The notes: a model not told the origin generated them from the sequence alone. A DNA stretch of 35,474 nt from Lachnospiraceae bacterium (GCA_004557975.1 SFEV01000029.1:1-35474), one strand, 5' to 3'. Positions 7,223 through 16,126 are shown, numbered from the stretch's first letter. Numbers and translations: made by a program.

Positions 7223-8716
7223 CTATCTTGTCGCATACTCCGCCGCATTATTCTTCTGCATAACAGGAGCACCCAACAGAGCATCATAATATACAGTGCT
7301 CTTGTCAACAACCGAATGATTTTCCACGTCGTATACAAGAATATTCAGGCCGCGGTTCTGGAAAACATGATTTTCATAATTGACACGCATTCTGCAGGTA
7401 GAGTCGCTGTCATAATTGCTGAAGGTACGGAAACCGATACCGTCTGCAAAACGGTCCGTATATTCCAGATTTTCCAAAGAGGTAGTCTCGTACTGGCACT
7501 TTCCTGCCTTCAGCCATGCGGAATATCTCTGACCGCCCAGCTCATTCAGGTTCACAGTCAGTCCGGCAGCCTTCATTGCTGCAGCCAGCTCCTCTGTATA
7601 ATAACCGGATGGGTCACCTGTCACCTGGAGCACCGCTTCGTATCTCGGATTGTTCAGATATTCAAAGTACTCTGTCACATTCGTAGCCAGCTGTACCTTG
7701 CTGTCCTCCATGCGTTCCAGATAACGTCCATAATTCTGGTCGTCGTATCCTTCCACCTTCCTGAAATCTGTCAGCTCATAATTTTCTTTTATATACGCAC
7801 CCAGATATCTGGAAAGCTTCTGGGCACCGATCAGATTCAGATGATCGCTGTCACGGAAATCACGAGAGGGATCGATTCCCAGCTTCTCCATCATCTCCAT
7901 TGAAGAAAACTCAAGGAATGTGAGGCCGTGTTCCTCCACATACTCTTCCATCAGCATATGCTTTGTCAGGCTCCAGCTGGACTTCGGAGTCTTGATCAGA
8001 AGAACTTCTATGTCTTCATTTTCACAGTAATCCAGAATCATCTCGAAATATTTCAGCTGATCCGGATTCATGGTCAGCGACGGGTCGTAGCCGTCATTGT
8101 CGTATGCAACCTTGTCAATATTGACCGGATCGCTGAGCGCATACGCATAATTGCCGCGGAAAATCGGATGATCCTGTGTCTGAATGGTAAAGTCATCCTT
8201 TTCCAGCTCGCTCCAGCGATTGTGATATTTGACAATCTTGAAAATGTAGCTGATAAACGGGTCAGCGGTACTGCTTTCCTGACAGTGCTCCCAGACCGCC
8301 TTAAGCTTCGTCAGAGAAAGCTTCATATTGTCATAAGCCTGGCGGTAACGCGCCTCATCGGAATATTCAAACAGCATGCTGACATCAAAGACCAGCAGCT
8401 TGATATCCTGTGTCTTATTGCATTCCTGCAGCCATGTGTAGCTGGCCTCGATCGGCTGGAGAGCCGTCCCGAGACTGTATGCTGAGATTCCATACTCTCC
8501 GTACAGTTCCATACCCGAGATTCCGTATACGACCTGGCTGCTCCCCAGGACGCAGACTTCAACGGAATTTTTGTCAAGATCATAGAACCTCGTGGGCACA
8601 ATACTCTCATAGCACGGATATCTCCATTTCATCGCCAGGATATCCGTCAGATACATGACGCACAGAAACAGAACCAGCAGTATGCCTGCCACTTTAGCTA
8701 TACGTTTTTTCTTCAT
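7223..8716 (-). CDS. Membrane-anchored SGNH/DltD-like protein with extra C-terminal domain
   Basis: A 497-residue protein with an N-terminal membrane anchor (residues ~7-27) and an extracytoplasmic body. VLGSSQ (56-61) matches the block-I serine motif of DltD/SGNH hydrolases, and DSDHLN (289-294) supplies the catalytic Asp/His pair. In DltD and AlgJ/AlgX-like systems such a protein works with an MBOAT to pass an acyl group to a wall or exopolysaccharide polymer. Residues ~350-497 form an additional domain not found in DltD; the segment RGLNILVYDVENHSVVD resembles the ILEI/PANDER-like fold (motif-level impression). The gene follows the MBOAT stop by 15 bases and has GGAGG five bases before the ATG. 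Probably the acyl-relay partner of the MBOAT (inference). Confidence 0.8.
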   Translation of the reverse strand: MKKKRIAKVAGILLVLFLCVMYLTDILAMKWRYPCYESIVPTRFYDLDKNSVEVCVLGSSQVVYGISGMELYGEYGISAYSLGTALQPIEASYTWLQECNKTQDIKLLVFDVSMLFEYSDEARYRQAYDNMKLSLTKLKAVWEHCQESSTADPFISYIFKIVKYHNRWSELEKDDFTIQTQDHPIFRGNYAYALSDPVNIDKVAYDNDGYDPSLTMNPDQLKYFEMILDYCENEDIEVLLIKTPKSSWSLTKHMLMEEYVEEHGLTFLEFSSMEMMEKLGIDPSRDFRDSDHLNLIGAQKLSRYLGAYIKENYELTDFRKVEGYDDQNYGRYLERMEDSKVQLATNVTEYFEYLNNPRYEAVLQVTGDPSGYYTEELAAAMKAAGLTVNLNELGGQRYSAWLKAGKCQYETTSLENLEYTDRFADGIGFRTFSNYDSDSTCRMRVNYENHVFQNRGLNILVYDVENHSVVDKSTVYYDALLGAPVMQKNNAAEYATR

Positions 8717-8731
8717 AATATCCTCCGTTGC

Positions 8732-10321
8732 CTAATATGCCATATACGCAAACGATGACGCATTGTAACCCGGTCCGTAAACGCCAAGCACCATTACCGA
8801 CAGAACCGCGAGAATAATCAGTCCCCAGCGGAACACAATTCCCTGCTTCGCAATCCACTCACGCACAGAACCGCTCTGCTGATAATGGCTGACGAGAGCA
8901 AAGATCACAAGGAAAACAACTATGACGTTCATGTCCTTCACAGTGAACGAGTATTTAAACAGGGTGCCGTCGAACAGAACCCAGGGATTGAAATCAGTCA
9001 GAATACTCTTTGCAATCAGCTTCGTCTTCCACAGACCGTCCGGCCGCGTCAGGAGACGTCCGCCTGCAAAAATCAGTGTCGTCCTGGCCATCTGAAACAT
9101 CTTCCAGGATGAGGATTCCGTATCCACCCCTGCCCTGACCGCCAGTTTATGGAGATCTTCACCAAAGCATACGGACATCAGAATCATGAAGGAGTAATAA
9201 ATACCCCAGGCAACGTACGTCTTCCCGGTGCCGTGCCACAGACCTGTCAGCACCCATGTCACCGTAACAGGAATAGCCGTCACAAGCACACGTGACAGAC
9301 CGTCCGGCATCTTTCCCTTAGTCCGGCGGCTGATATTCTTTACCAGCTTTGAGGAGGAAAGCGGCATATATACGTAATCCCTGAACCATCCGCCCATGGA
9401 CATATGCCATCTGCGCCAGAATTCCGGTACTGTCTTTGAAGAGAACGGGTGGTTGAAGTTCAGGTCAAGCTCCACTCCGAAAATCTGTGACGCACCGCGG
9501 GCAATATCCATACATCCTGAGAAATCGGAATAAATATACAGGACATCCATCAGTGCGGCGACAATAAATGCAAATCCGCGCATCTCCGCATATCTGGCAT
9601 ACATGTCACTGACAAACATATCCACACGGTTGGCTATAATCAACTTTTTAATAAAGCCCCAGATCATAAGCTGCACACCGAAGCACACACGCTGATAATC
9701 AAAGCGCAGCTCTGCTTTCAGCCGCTCTCCCAGTCTTCCGTAACGCGCAATCGGTCCCTGCAGAATATGCGGGAAATAGCACGCGTAAAGCAGGAAGCGG
9801 AAATAGTTCTTTTCACATCCCACACGTTTCCAGTACACATCCATCAGATAGCTGAGGCAGGAGAACGTATAATAGGAAATTCCCAGCGGGACAATGATCA
9901 TCTCCGCCGAAAATCCGCCGTTTCCGCCGAAATGCAGAAGCAGGCTGTTGATCGGGTCAACAAAGAATTTCGTAAATTTGCTGACACACAGGATCGCGAT
10001 ATTCAGTACCAGCAGCGCCACCAGGATTTTCCGGCAGCGTGCCTTTGCTTTTTCCTTTAATTCTTTTTTCTCTTTTCTGGTCAGCGTCTCCCCACTGCAG
10101 GCCCTCTCCTGCTCCTCGTAGATGGCGCCCATCCTCTTTCCTGCCAAATACACGGAAAAGGAAGTCACAAAAATAAATGGAAGGTACTTCACTCCGGCAA
10201 TTGCATAAAAAATAAGGCTGGCGCCTAAAAGTACGATCCATCTATATTTGACAGGACATATGTAGAACACGCAGAACGTTGCCAGCAGAAATACCAGAAA
10301 GTTAAACTGTACAAATGTCAT
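8732..10321 (-). CDS. MBOAT family O-acyltransferase (DltB/AlgI-like)
   Basis: A 529-residue polytopic membrane protein of the MBOAT family. Landmarks are the two conserved histidine segments FWRRWH (His306) and GLWHGTG (His363), the latter being the catalytic His of DltB/AlgI, plus PLGISYYTFSCLSYLMDVYW at ~145-164 and FPHILQGPIAR at 183-193. A cytoplasmic Lys/Glu-rich loop follows the second membrane segment. Family members accept an acyl group at the inner face from a carrier protein or CoA and deliver it outside. The adjacent carrier protein and adenylating ligase make a DltC-like donor likely. GGAGGAACAGA precedes the ATG. It is longer than typical DltB (about 400 residues) and nearer AlgI in length, so alginate-type O-acetylation is the alternative, but the ligase/carrier pair argues for an activated acid rather than acetyl-CoA. 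Confidence 0.9.
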   Translation of the reverse strand: MTFVQFNFLVFLLATFCVFYICPVKYRWIVLLGASLIFYAIAGVKYLPFIFVTSFSVYLAGKRMGAIYEEQERACSGETLTRKEKKELKEKAKARCRKILVALLVLNIAILCVSKFTKFFVDPINSLLLHFGGNGGFSAEMIIVPLGISYYTFSCLSYLMDVYWKRVGCEKNYFRFLLYACYFPHILQGPIARYGRLGERLKAELRFDYQRVCFGVQLMIWGFIKKLIIANRVDMFVSDMYARYAEMRGFAFIVAALMDVLYIYSDFSGCMDIARGASQIFGVELDLNFNHPFSSKTVPEFWRRWHMSMGGWFRDYVYMPLSSSKLVKNISRRTKGKMPDGLSRVLVTAIPVTVTWVLTGLWHGTGKTYVAWGIYYSFMILMSVCFGEDLHKLAVRAGVDTESSSWKMFQMARTTLIFAGGRLLTRPDGLWKTKLIAKSILTDFNPWVLFDGTLFKYSFTVKDMNVIVVFLVIFALVSHYQQSGSVREWIAKQGIVFRWGLIILAVLSVMVLGVYGPGYNASSFAYMAY

Positions 10322-10342
10322 TCTGTTCCTCCGTACGCAAAT

Positions 10343-10399
10343 CCGCCACAGGAAAGCGTCAGAAACCGTTCATGACGGTCCGCCGCTGCCCTGTGCCGG
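10343..10399. other. Structured spacer between carrier-protein and MBOAT genes
   Basis: Within the 90-base gap, 10-base arms at 10343-10352 and 10390-10399 pair with one mismatch and enclose a smaller stem (10365-10369 with 1075-numbered partner 10375-10379). There is no T-tract. It could stabilise or tune translation between the abundant carrier protein and the membrane enzyme. Confidence 0.4.
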
Positions 10400-10411
10400 C
10401 TCTCTGTATGC

Positions 10412-10636
10412 TTAATCCATTAATTCCTGAATCATGTCCCACATGGCTTCCACAGAATCGAAATTCTCCGGAACGATGTATTCCATGTCGATCTCGATGT
10501 CAAAGGTCTCCTCCAGCTCCGCAAGAATGGAAGTCATATCGATGGAGTCGATTACCTTGTCTGTGATCAGTGCCTTCTCATTTTCGTAGTCAATCTTCGG
10601 GTTCACGCGCTTTAAAGCTTCAATCAGTTCGTTCAT
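10412..10636 (-). CDS. Acyl carrier protein (DltC-like)
   Basis: A 74-residue acidic carrier protein. Ser31 in the DSID motif is the expected phosphopantetheine site, followed by the usual helix MTSILAELEETFDIEI. The ATG at 10636 was chosen because GGAAAAAG precedes it at good spacing; an upstream in-frame TTG at 10660 lacks a site. The start overlaps the ligase 3' end by 17 bases, so the two are co-translated, as expected for an adenylating enzyme and its dedicated carrier. The protein would hold the activated acid as a thioester for the membrane acyltransferases. The DSID sequence does not by itself separate D-alanyl carriers from fatty or hydroxy-acyl carriers. A holo-ACP synthase is needed from elsewhere. 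Confidence 0.88.
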   Translation of the reverse strand: MNELIEALKRVNPKIDYENEKALITDKVIDSIDMTSILAELEETFDIEIDMEYIVPENFDSVEAMWDMIQELMD

Positions 10637-12053
10637 TTGCTTTTTCCTTTCCAAGTTCAACGTATAATGTTTTTCCTGCCTCGTTTTTCGGGATCGCGTC
10701 TATGACGTTCACCCGGATCGCACTGGCATTGATATGTGTACGGTCAATCAGGAATTCTCTGACTGCTTCACTGCAGCCAGCATCCGTGATATAGACCTCC
10801 ATACACTCGTCGGTACCGGTGGTGGCACAGTCGAGATAGTCAAACTGCGCTTTGATCATCCGGTCTATCTCATCGAGATTAATGCGGTTGCCGAACAGCT
10901 TCAGGAAACGCTTCTTTCTGCCGACAATGTAATAGAAACCGTCCGCATCACGCTTCGCCATATCGCCTGTCTCCAGACGTCCGTGCCGCTCATCTCCCTT
11001 TGCCAGATCCTCCCCGCACACCGCATAGCCCAGTGTGACATTCGGGCCCTCATATACCAGCTCCCCGGTGATCTCCGGCTCAGCAATCTCTTTCCCGTCC
11101 ACATCAATCAGAGAAAATCTTCCGCCCGGAATTGCAATTCCCATGCTGCCGTACTTCTCAAGAGACTTGTCATACGGAAGCCATGACATACGCGCCGTCG
11201 CCTCGGTCTGACCGTACATGACAATAAAGCGTTTGCCATTTTCCTGGGCATACTGGGCAAACTCACGGTGCAACTCCGGCGCCAGCTTTCCTCCCGCCTG
11301 CGTCATATAGCGCAGATCCGGAAGATCCATGCGGAAGAAACGCACGCGTTTCAGCATCTCATAGGTATACGGAACACCGCCGAAGGATGTGGCACCATTT
11401 TTCTTCATGAAATCCCAGAACTCTCTGCCGACAATGGGTTTCGTCGTCAGCAGAATCGCTGCACCCACCAGCAGATGGCTGTTGATAATAGAAAGACCGT
11501 ACGTGTAGTTCATAGGAAGCGTCGTGACGGGACGCTCAGTCTCGTCCAGTTCCAGATACTCTGCAATGGCCTCTGCGTTTGACTGGATATTGCGGTAACT
11601 CTGACGCACCAGCTTCGGGCTTCCGGTGGAACCGGATGTACCCAGCAGCAGTCCCAGCTCCTCATACAGTGGGTAGGACTGCCTGAAATTTGTTTTATAA
11701 AGTACGTAACTGTACTTTTCGTAGATCTTCTCATACTGTTCGTATCTCTGTGCCAGCTCCTGCGGAAGATACAAATACGCAGGTCTGTAAACATCGATCA
11801 GAGAAGCAACCAGCACCTCATTGGTGTGTGCATCCAAAAGATACGGGACTGTCTTTGCGTTCAGCGCACCGAGATAACCGCAGACCGAACCTACGGTATT
11901 ACTGCAGAAACCAAACATCAGGCTGCGCGGCTCAAGCATCCCCGCAATCTCCTGTACTTCCTGATCCAGCTCTGAATATGAGAGGGAAATACCCTCCTCA
12001 GAAATCAGGGCCGTATTATCCTTATATTTCCCCAGTTCATCAAAATAACTCAT
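10620..12053 (-). CDS. AMP-forming acyl/amino-acid ligase (ANL superfamily, DltA-like role)
   Basis: A 477-residue adenylating enzyme. The P-loop is GTSGSTGSPK (residues 138-147), the aromatic/Tx(E) motif is MYGQTEA, the adenosine-binding segment is RLETGDMAKRDADG followed by the hinge GRKKRFLKLFGNRIN, and the C-terminal catalytic Lys lies in PKNEAGKT. It would activate a carboxylic acid as acyl-AMP and load it on the carrier encoded next. Overall layout is DltA/acyl-CoA ligase-like, but the N-terminal portion is short and I do not recognise it as canonical DltA, so the substrate (D-alanine, another amino acid or a short acid) is open. The ATG at 12053 follows GAGGTGGACAG; the longer open frame upstream is untranslated leader. 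It is the first gene of the six-gene operon. Confidence 0.87.
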   Translation of the reverse strand: MSYFDELGKYKDNTALISEEGISLSYSELDQEVQEIAGMLEPRSLMFGFCSNTVGSVCGYLGALNAKTVPYLLDAHTNEVLVASLIDVYRPAYLYLPQELAQRYEQYEKIYEKYSYVLYKTNFRQSYPLYEELGLLLGTSGSTGSPKLVRQSYRNIQSNAEAIAEYLELDETERPVTTLPMNYTYGLSIINSHLLVGAAILLTTKPIVGREFWDFMKKNGATSFGGVPYTYEMLKRVRFFRMDLPDLRYMTQAGGKLAPELHREFAQYAQENGKRFIVMYGQTEATARMSWLPYDKSLEKYGSMGIAIPGGRFSLIDVDGKEIAEPEITGELVYEGPNVTLGYAVCGEDLAKGDERHGRLETGDMAKRDADGFYYIVGRKKRFLKLFGNRINLDEIDRMIKAQFDYLDCATTGTDECMEVYITDAGCSEAVREFLIDRTHINASAIRVNVIDAIPKNEAGKTLYVELGKEKANERTD

Positions 12054-12129
12054 CTGTCCACCTCTTAGTTTTATGCCAGTGCATGATTCTGCGCGCACTG
12101 ACAGCATATTCATAAGCATAGATAGTTTC

Positions 12130-12158
12130 ATTATAAACACTTTTTTTTATTCGCGCAA
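12130..12158 (-). promoter_or_regulatory. Promoter of the acylation operon
   Basis: On the minus strand TTGCGC (12158-12153) and a perfect TATAAT (12135-12130) are spaced by 17 bases, leaving a leader of about 70 bases before the ligase ATG. The -35 is only a partial match. It is back-to-back with the ABC-F promoter. Confidence 0.62.
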
Positions 12159-12196
12159 CATAATTTTGTAAGAAAACTGTAATTTAATTTTAATCT

Positions 12197-12225
12197 TTAC
12201 CACATTCTGCTTCGTATGGTATAAC
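12197..12225 (+). promoter_or_regulatory. Promoter of the Uup-like ABC-F gene
   Basis: TTACCA (12197-12202), a 17-base spacer and TATAAC (12220-12225) preceded by TG one base upstream, forming an extended -10. About 60 bases of leader precede the ATG at 12293. Confidence 0.6.
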
Positions 12226-12292
12226 ATATTGGAAGAAAAGAAAGAAACTATTCGGATTCACTACTTTGAATATCAGGAGACAGATAATTATT

Positions 12293-14197
12293 ATGAATTT
12301 ACTGACTGCAGAACATCTGACCAAGGTCTTTACCGAGAGAAAGCTGCTGGATGACACAGACTTCTCTGTCAATGAAGGGGAAAAAATCGGCGTAATCGGC
12401 ATCAACGGAACGGGCAAATCCACTCTTCTGCGCATCATTGCAGGTCTGGAGGAACCGGACGGCGGGACAGTCACCCGCGGACGCAACCTGACTGTCCGCT
12501 ACCTCCCTCAGACTCCTGTATTTGAGCCCGGAGCTACTGTTCTGGAGGCGATATTGAAGGATAATGTAAACAGCCTGAATGAATGGAGCATCGAGAGCGA
12601 AGCACTCTCCTCCATCAACAGGCTTGGTCTGCCCGCTGCCGATGAAAAGATGGAGCATCTCTCCGGCGGACAGAAAAAGCGCGTTGCTCTCGCCAACGCA
12701 GTTCTGGCACCGGTGGACATTCTCGTTCTCGATGAGCCTACCAACCACCTGGACAGCGAAATGGCGCAGTGGCTGGAGGATTACCTGACTGAATTTACAG
12801 GCGCTCTCGTTATGGTAACACATGACCGCTATTTCCTCGACAGTATTGCAACGCGCATCGTGGAGATTGAGAGAGGAAAACTCTACAGTTATCCCGGCAA
12901 TTACGCAGAATACCTGATGCTGAAATCAGAGCGGCAGAATATGGAAATCGCCACAGAGCGCAAGCGCCAGAGTCTTCTGCGCACGGAGCTTGCATGGCTC
13001 GCCCGCGGAGCCCGCGCCCGCTCCACCAAGCAGAAAGCCCATATTGACCGCATCCGGGCCATGCAGGAGCAGCGCGGCCCCATCGCAGAAACACAGATAC
13101 AGATGAGTTCCGTCACAAGCCGCATGGGACGCACCACAATCGAGCTTGGTGACATCAGTAAATCCTTTGGTGAGAAGCACCTGATCCGCGATTTTTCCTA
13201 TATTTTTCTGAAAAATGACAGAATCGGCATTGTGGGGCCAAACGGATGCGGCAAAAGTACGCTGCTGAATATTATCACCGGCCATCTCGCACCGGACGGC
13301 GGAACACTTACAGTTGGTCAGACTATCCGGATCGGCTACTTTTCCCAGGAGAGCGAATACATGGACTGCTCCCTGAAGGCCATTGATTATATTAAGGAAG
13401 TAGGGGAATATATCAGAACAACTGACGGAGTCATCACCGCCTCCCAGATGATGGAGCGCTTTCTGTTCGACGGCACGATGCAGTGGTCCCGGATCGAAAA
13501 ATTCTCAGGCGGTGAGAAGCGCAGGCTCTATCTGCTCCGCGTCCTGATGAGCGAACCGAATGTCCTGATCCTGGATGAACCGACCAACGACCTGGATATC
13601 AGAACGCTGGAGGTGCTGGAGGAATATCTGGATCATTTTGACGGCATTGTCATCACCGTCTCCCATGACCGGTATTTTCTGGACCGCATCGCCCGCCGTA
13701 TATTTGCCTTTGAAGGTGAGGGACAGCTCAGGCAGTACGAGGGAAATTATTCTGATTACCTGAACGCACGGCCTGGCGGGCCGGGCGGCACATACAGTTC
13801 TGTGGCAGGACGCGGCACGGCTGCCGCGAAAGCTTCCGGCAGTATCTCCTCCCAGGATACCGCAAAAGCTTCCGGAAACGCGTCTGTATGCAGTGCTGCT
13901 GATGAAACACCGGATCCGGATTCTTCCAAAAAAGACAGCCGCCGGACATGGGGCGGTGAGAAAAAGCTTCGCTTCACTTATAAGGAGCAGAAGGAATTTG
14001 AGACCATTGACAGTGACATTGCCGAGCTGGAAGAAAACATTGCAAGGCTTGAAAAGGAAATCCTGCAAAACGCCAGCAATTATGGAAAACTGAATGCGCT
14101 GACTCAGGAAAAGGAAGAGGCAGAAGCACGGCTGGAAGAAAAGATGGATCGATGGGTCTACTTAAATGAGCTGCACGATAAAATAGAATCACAGTAA
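12293..14197 (+). CDS. ABC-F ATPase, Uup-like
   Basis: A 634-residue soluble protein with two ATP-binding cassettes and no membrane segments, the hallmark of ABC-F translation factors. Walker A motifs are GINGTGKST and GPNGCGKST; signatures are LSGGQKKR and FSGGEKRR; both Walker B regions read LDEPTN followed by a D-loop, with THDRYF and SHDRYF switch histidines. The inter-cassette linker is long, helical and Arg/Lys-rich, as expected for the arm that reaches the ribosomal P-site tRNA. After the second cassette there is a Ser/Ala-rich low-complexity segment and a ~75-residue C-terminal coiled coil, the Uup-type extension that contacts nucleic acid or ribosome. I start at ATG 12293; an AGGAG lies 13 bases before it, longer than ideal, and an in-frame TTG at 12266 has no site. 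Housekeeping stalled-ribosome rescue is likelier than drug resistance. Confidence 0.88.
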   Translation: MNLLTAEHLTKVFTERKLLDDTDFSVNEGEKIGVIGINGTGKSTLLRIIAGLEEPDGGTVTRGRNLTVRYLPQTPVFEPGATVLEAILKDNVNSLNEWSIESEALSSINRLGLPAADEKMEHLSGGQKKRVALANAVLAPVDILVLDEPTNHLDSEMAQWLEDYLTEFTGALVMVTHDRYFLDSIATRIVEIERGKLYSYPGNYAEYLMLKSERQNMEIATERKRQSLLRTELAWLARGARARSTKQKAHIDRIRAMQEQRGPIAETQIQMSSVTSRMGRTTIELGDISKSFGEKHLIRDFSYIFLKNDRIGIVGPNGCGKSTLLNIITGHLAPDGGTLTVGQTIRIGYFSQESEYMDCSLKAIDYIKEVGEYIRTTDGVITASQMMERFLFDGTMQWSRIEKFSGGEKRRLYLLRVLMSEPNVLILDEPTNDLDIRTLEVLEEYLDHFDGIVITVSHDRYFLDRIARRIFAFEGEGQLRQYEGNYSDYLNARPGGPGGTYSSVAGRGTAAAKASGSISSQDTAKASGNASVCSAADETPDPDSSKKDSRRTWGGEKKLRFTYKEQKEFETIDSDIAELEENIARLEKEILQNASNYGKLNALTQEKEEAEARLEEKMDRWVYLNELHDKIESQ

Positions 14198-14205
14198 CGC
14201 AAAGA

Positions 14206-14226
14206 GGACTGCCCTCACAGCAGTCC
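14206..14226. terminator. Shared hairpin between ABC-F gene and response-regulator gene
   Basis: GGACTGC (14206-14212) pairs perfectly with GCAGTCC (14220-14226) across a 7-base loop, in the 30-base convergent gap. Flanks are only mildly T-rich, so termination efficiency is uncertain; it could serve both strands. Confidence 0.55.
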
Positions 14227-14227
14227 C

Positions 14228-14923
14228 CTATTCATCGGAGAAGCGGTACCCGACTCCCACCTCGGTGATAATAAACCGGGGATTCGTGGTATCCTTCTCT
14301 ATTTTTCTGCGCAGCGTTGCCATGAACACACGCAGGCTGTTTGCATCTCCGCCTTCTTCATATCCCCAGATTCTCCCGAGAATCTGGTTGTGTGTCAGTA
14401 CTTTCCCCCGGTTTTTCACCAGCAGGATAAGAAGCCTGTATTCAATCGGTGTCAGATGGATCTCTTTTTCATCGATAAAGACCATGCGCTTCTCAAAATC
14501 TATTTTCAGATAATCCTTCTGAAATATGCTCTGAAGCTCCGTCCCCTGAGTCTTCTCCGATTTGCGCACAGCGACACGGATGCGGGCCAGCAGCTCTCCC
14601 ATATAAAAGGGTTTCACCACGTAATCATCCGCTCCCATATCCAGAGCGCGGATTTTTTCCGCCTCCTCCTGACGCGCTGACACCACTATGATCGGCTTCT
14701 CCGAGTGGCTTCTGATATGCTCAATGACCTGAATGCCGTCCATATCCGGAAGCCCCAGGTCAAGAATGATCACATCCGGATTGTTGGCATAGCAGAGGCT
14801 GATCGCCTCCCGGCCCGTGGATGTCTTGATATATCTGTAGCCCTCCTGTTTCAGACTCATACAGATAAAATTTGAAATATATTTGTCATCCTCAATGATC
14901 AGAACAGTTATCTCTCTCTCCAT
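14228..14923 (-). CDS. kdpE: OmpR-family response regulator, KdpE-like
   Basis: A 231-residue response regulator. The receiver domain has the acidic pocket EDD (11-13), the phospho-acceptor Asp55 in ILDLGLPDMDG, and the switch Lys in VVKPF. The C-terminal winged helix carries HLTPIEYRLLILLVKN, ILGRIWG and a closing VGVGYRF, standard for OmpR/KdpE. I start at the ATG 14923, which has GGTGAA seven bases upstream; a GTG at 14935 in the same frame is the alternative. It lies 46 bases downstream of the KdpD-like kinase and is almost certainly its partner. It probably controls potassium uptake genes, here the ktr-type system rather than kdpFABC, none of which is in the window (inference). The symbol reflects family resemblance. 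Confidence 0.85.
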   Translation of the reverse strand: MEREITVLIIEDDKYISNFICMSLKQEGYRYIKTSTGREAISLCYANNPDVIILDLGLPDMDGIQVIEHIRSHSEKPIIVVSARQEEAEKIRALDMGADDYVVKPFYMGELLARIRVAVRKSEKTQGTELQSIFQKDYLKIDFEKRMVFIDEKEIHLTPIEYRLLILLVKNRGKVLTHNQILGRIWGYEEGGDANSLRVFMATLRRKIEKDTTNPRFIITEVGVGYRFSDE

Positions 14924-14969
14924 ACTGTGCTTCACCAGTCTTTCTCTGCTTCATTTCTCCAGTCGGTTT

Positions 14970-16088
14970 TCATACGTCACTCCCCTGCTCCGGAAGTCCG
15001 AAGCAGAATCGCGCTCCTCCCTCCTCCCGGTTGCTTCCGGTAATTGTACCGCCGTGTGCCGTCACGATCGCGCGGCATATGGCCAGCCCCAGTCCGATGC
15101 CCTTGCCCGTATCCTGGCTGACGGGACGGAATGTCACAAACTCCTCAAACAGACGGCTGATAATGCTCTCATCGATCCCGCATCCGTCGTCCTCCACGGA
15201 AAACCAGACCATTCCCTCTGCCTCGCTGACCCGGATAGCAATTCTGCCGTCCTCTTTCGTATTCTTAATGGCATTGTCCACAAGATTGATCAGTACCTGG
15301 ACAATCAGTTTTCCGTCCATGGGTACCATAAAAACGGAATCCTGCACCTCGACCTCCACCGTGCGGCGCTGGATGCGTCCCCTGACATGCGCCACCGCAT
15401 TGCTGATAACGTCCTCCACAGCCTCCGGACTTTTCTCGACAGTCAGATTTCCGCTGTCAATCTTTGTCATATTCAGTATATTCTCCACAAGCTGAATCAG
15501 CCAGTCGGCCTGGTCGCTGATATCGCTGGCCAGACTCACGATGCTGTCCCGGTCCAGACTCTGCCCCGACTCCGCGATCAATCGGCTGGCCCCTGCAATT
15601 CCCGTCAGAGGAGTTCTCAGATCATGAGAAATACTGCGCAGAAGTCCGCTGCGCATCTGCTCTTTTTCCATTGCAAACTGGATGCGCTCCTGCTCCAGCG
15701 TAAGCTGTCTGGCAAGCTGCTCATTCTCGCGGGCCACCTTCACCTGCTTCTGGAAGCGGACGGTCAGATTCGATGAGATCAGTGCCGTCAGCAGGAAAAA
15801 TATCAGCAGGATCACGTCATTCTGATTGGAGATGGAAAACGTCCTGATAGGTTCCGTAAACAGGAAATTGAAGCTCATCAGTCCTATCACAGACGCACAG
15901 ATTCCGTACGGATATCCGTTGGTGACGTACGCCACCAGCAGAACGCCCAGAATCAGAAGCATCAGTATATTCTCCTTTCCGATTCCGAACTGATTCAGAA
16001 GCGTGGAAAACAGGACGGTGACCAGCATAATTGCCACCATCCTTATCACATAAATCATATGTCTTCTGTACAACTGTTTTCCGGGCAT
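14970..16088 (-). CDS. KdpD-like sensor histidine kinase lacking the N-terminal KdpD/USP domains
   Basis: A 372-residue membrane kinase. Residues ~10-110 hold four membrane helices of the DUF4118 type found in the middle of KdpD. A short coiled-coil signalling helix (~115-145) leads to the H-box with His155 in SISHDLRTPL, then the ATP-binding domain with N-box VDNAIKNT, G1 box DDGCGI and G2 box GKGIGLGLAI. Full KdpD has about 890 residues, with an N-terminal ATP/c-di-AMP-binding KdpD domain and a universal-stress domain; both are missing and the protein starts directly at the membrane part, with AGGAGGT four bases before the ATG. So it is a natural short form, not a truncation by mutation. 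It sits 38 bases after the ktrA-like gene, tying sensing to potassium transport. Confidence 0.87.
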   Translation of the reverse strand: MPGKQLYRRHMIYVIRMVAIMLVTVLFSTLLNQFGIGKENILMLLILGVLLVAYVTNGYPYGICASVIGLMSFNFLFTEPIRTFSISNQNDVILLIFFLLTALISSNLTVRFQKQVKVARENEQLARQLTLEQERIQFAMEKEQMRSGLLRSISHDLRTPLTGIAGASRLIAESGQSLDRDSIVSLASDISDQADWLIQLVENILNMTKIDSGNLTVEKSPEAVEDVISNAVAHVRGRIQRRTVEVEVQDSVFMVPMDGKLIVQVLINLVDNAIKNTKEDGRIAIRVSEAEGMVWFSVEDDGCGIDESIISRLFEEFVTFRPVSQDTGKGIGLGLAICRAIVTAHGGTITGSNREEGGARFCFGLPEQGSDV

Positions 16089-16126
16089 GGCAACCTCCTG
16101 CAGCGGTTTTGTTTTCAGCGTTTATC

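Noticed and set aside
12293..14197. Antibiotic-resistance ABC-F (Vga/Lsa/Optr type)
   Set aside because: The C-terminal coiled coil and low-complexity tail fit Uup better; no resistance-type context is visible.
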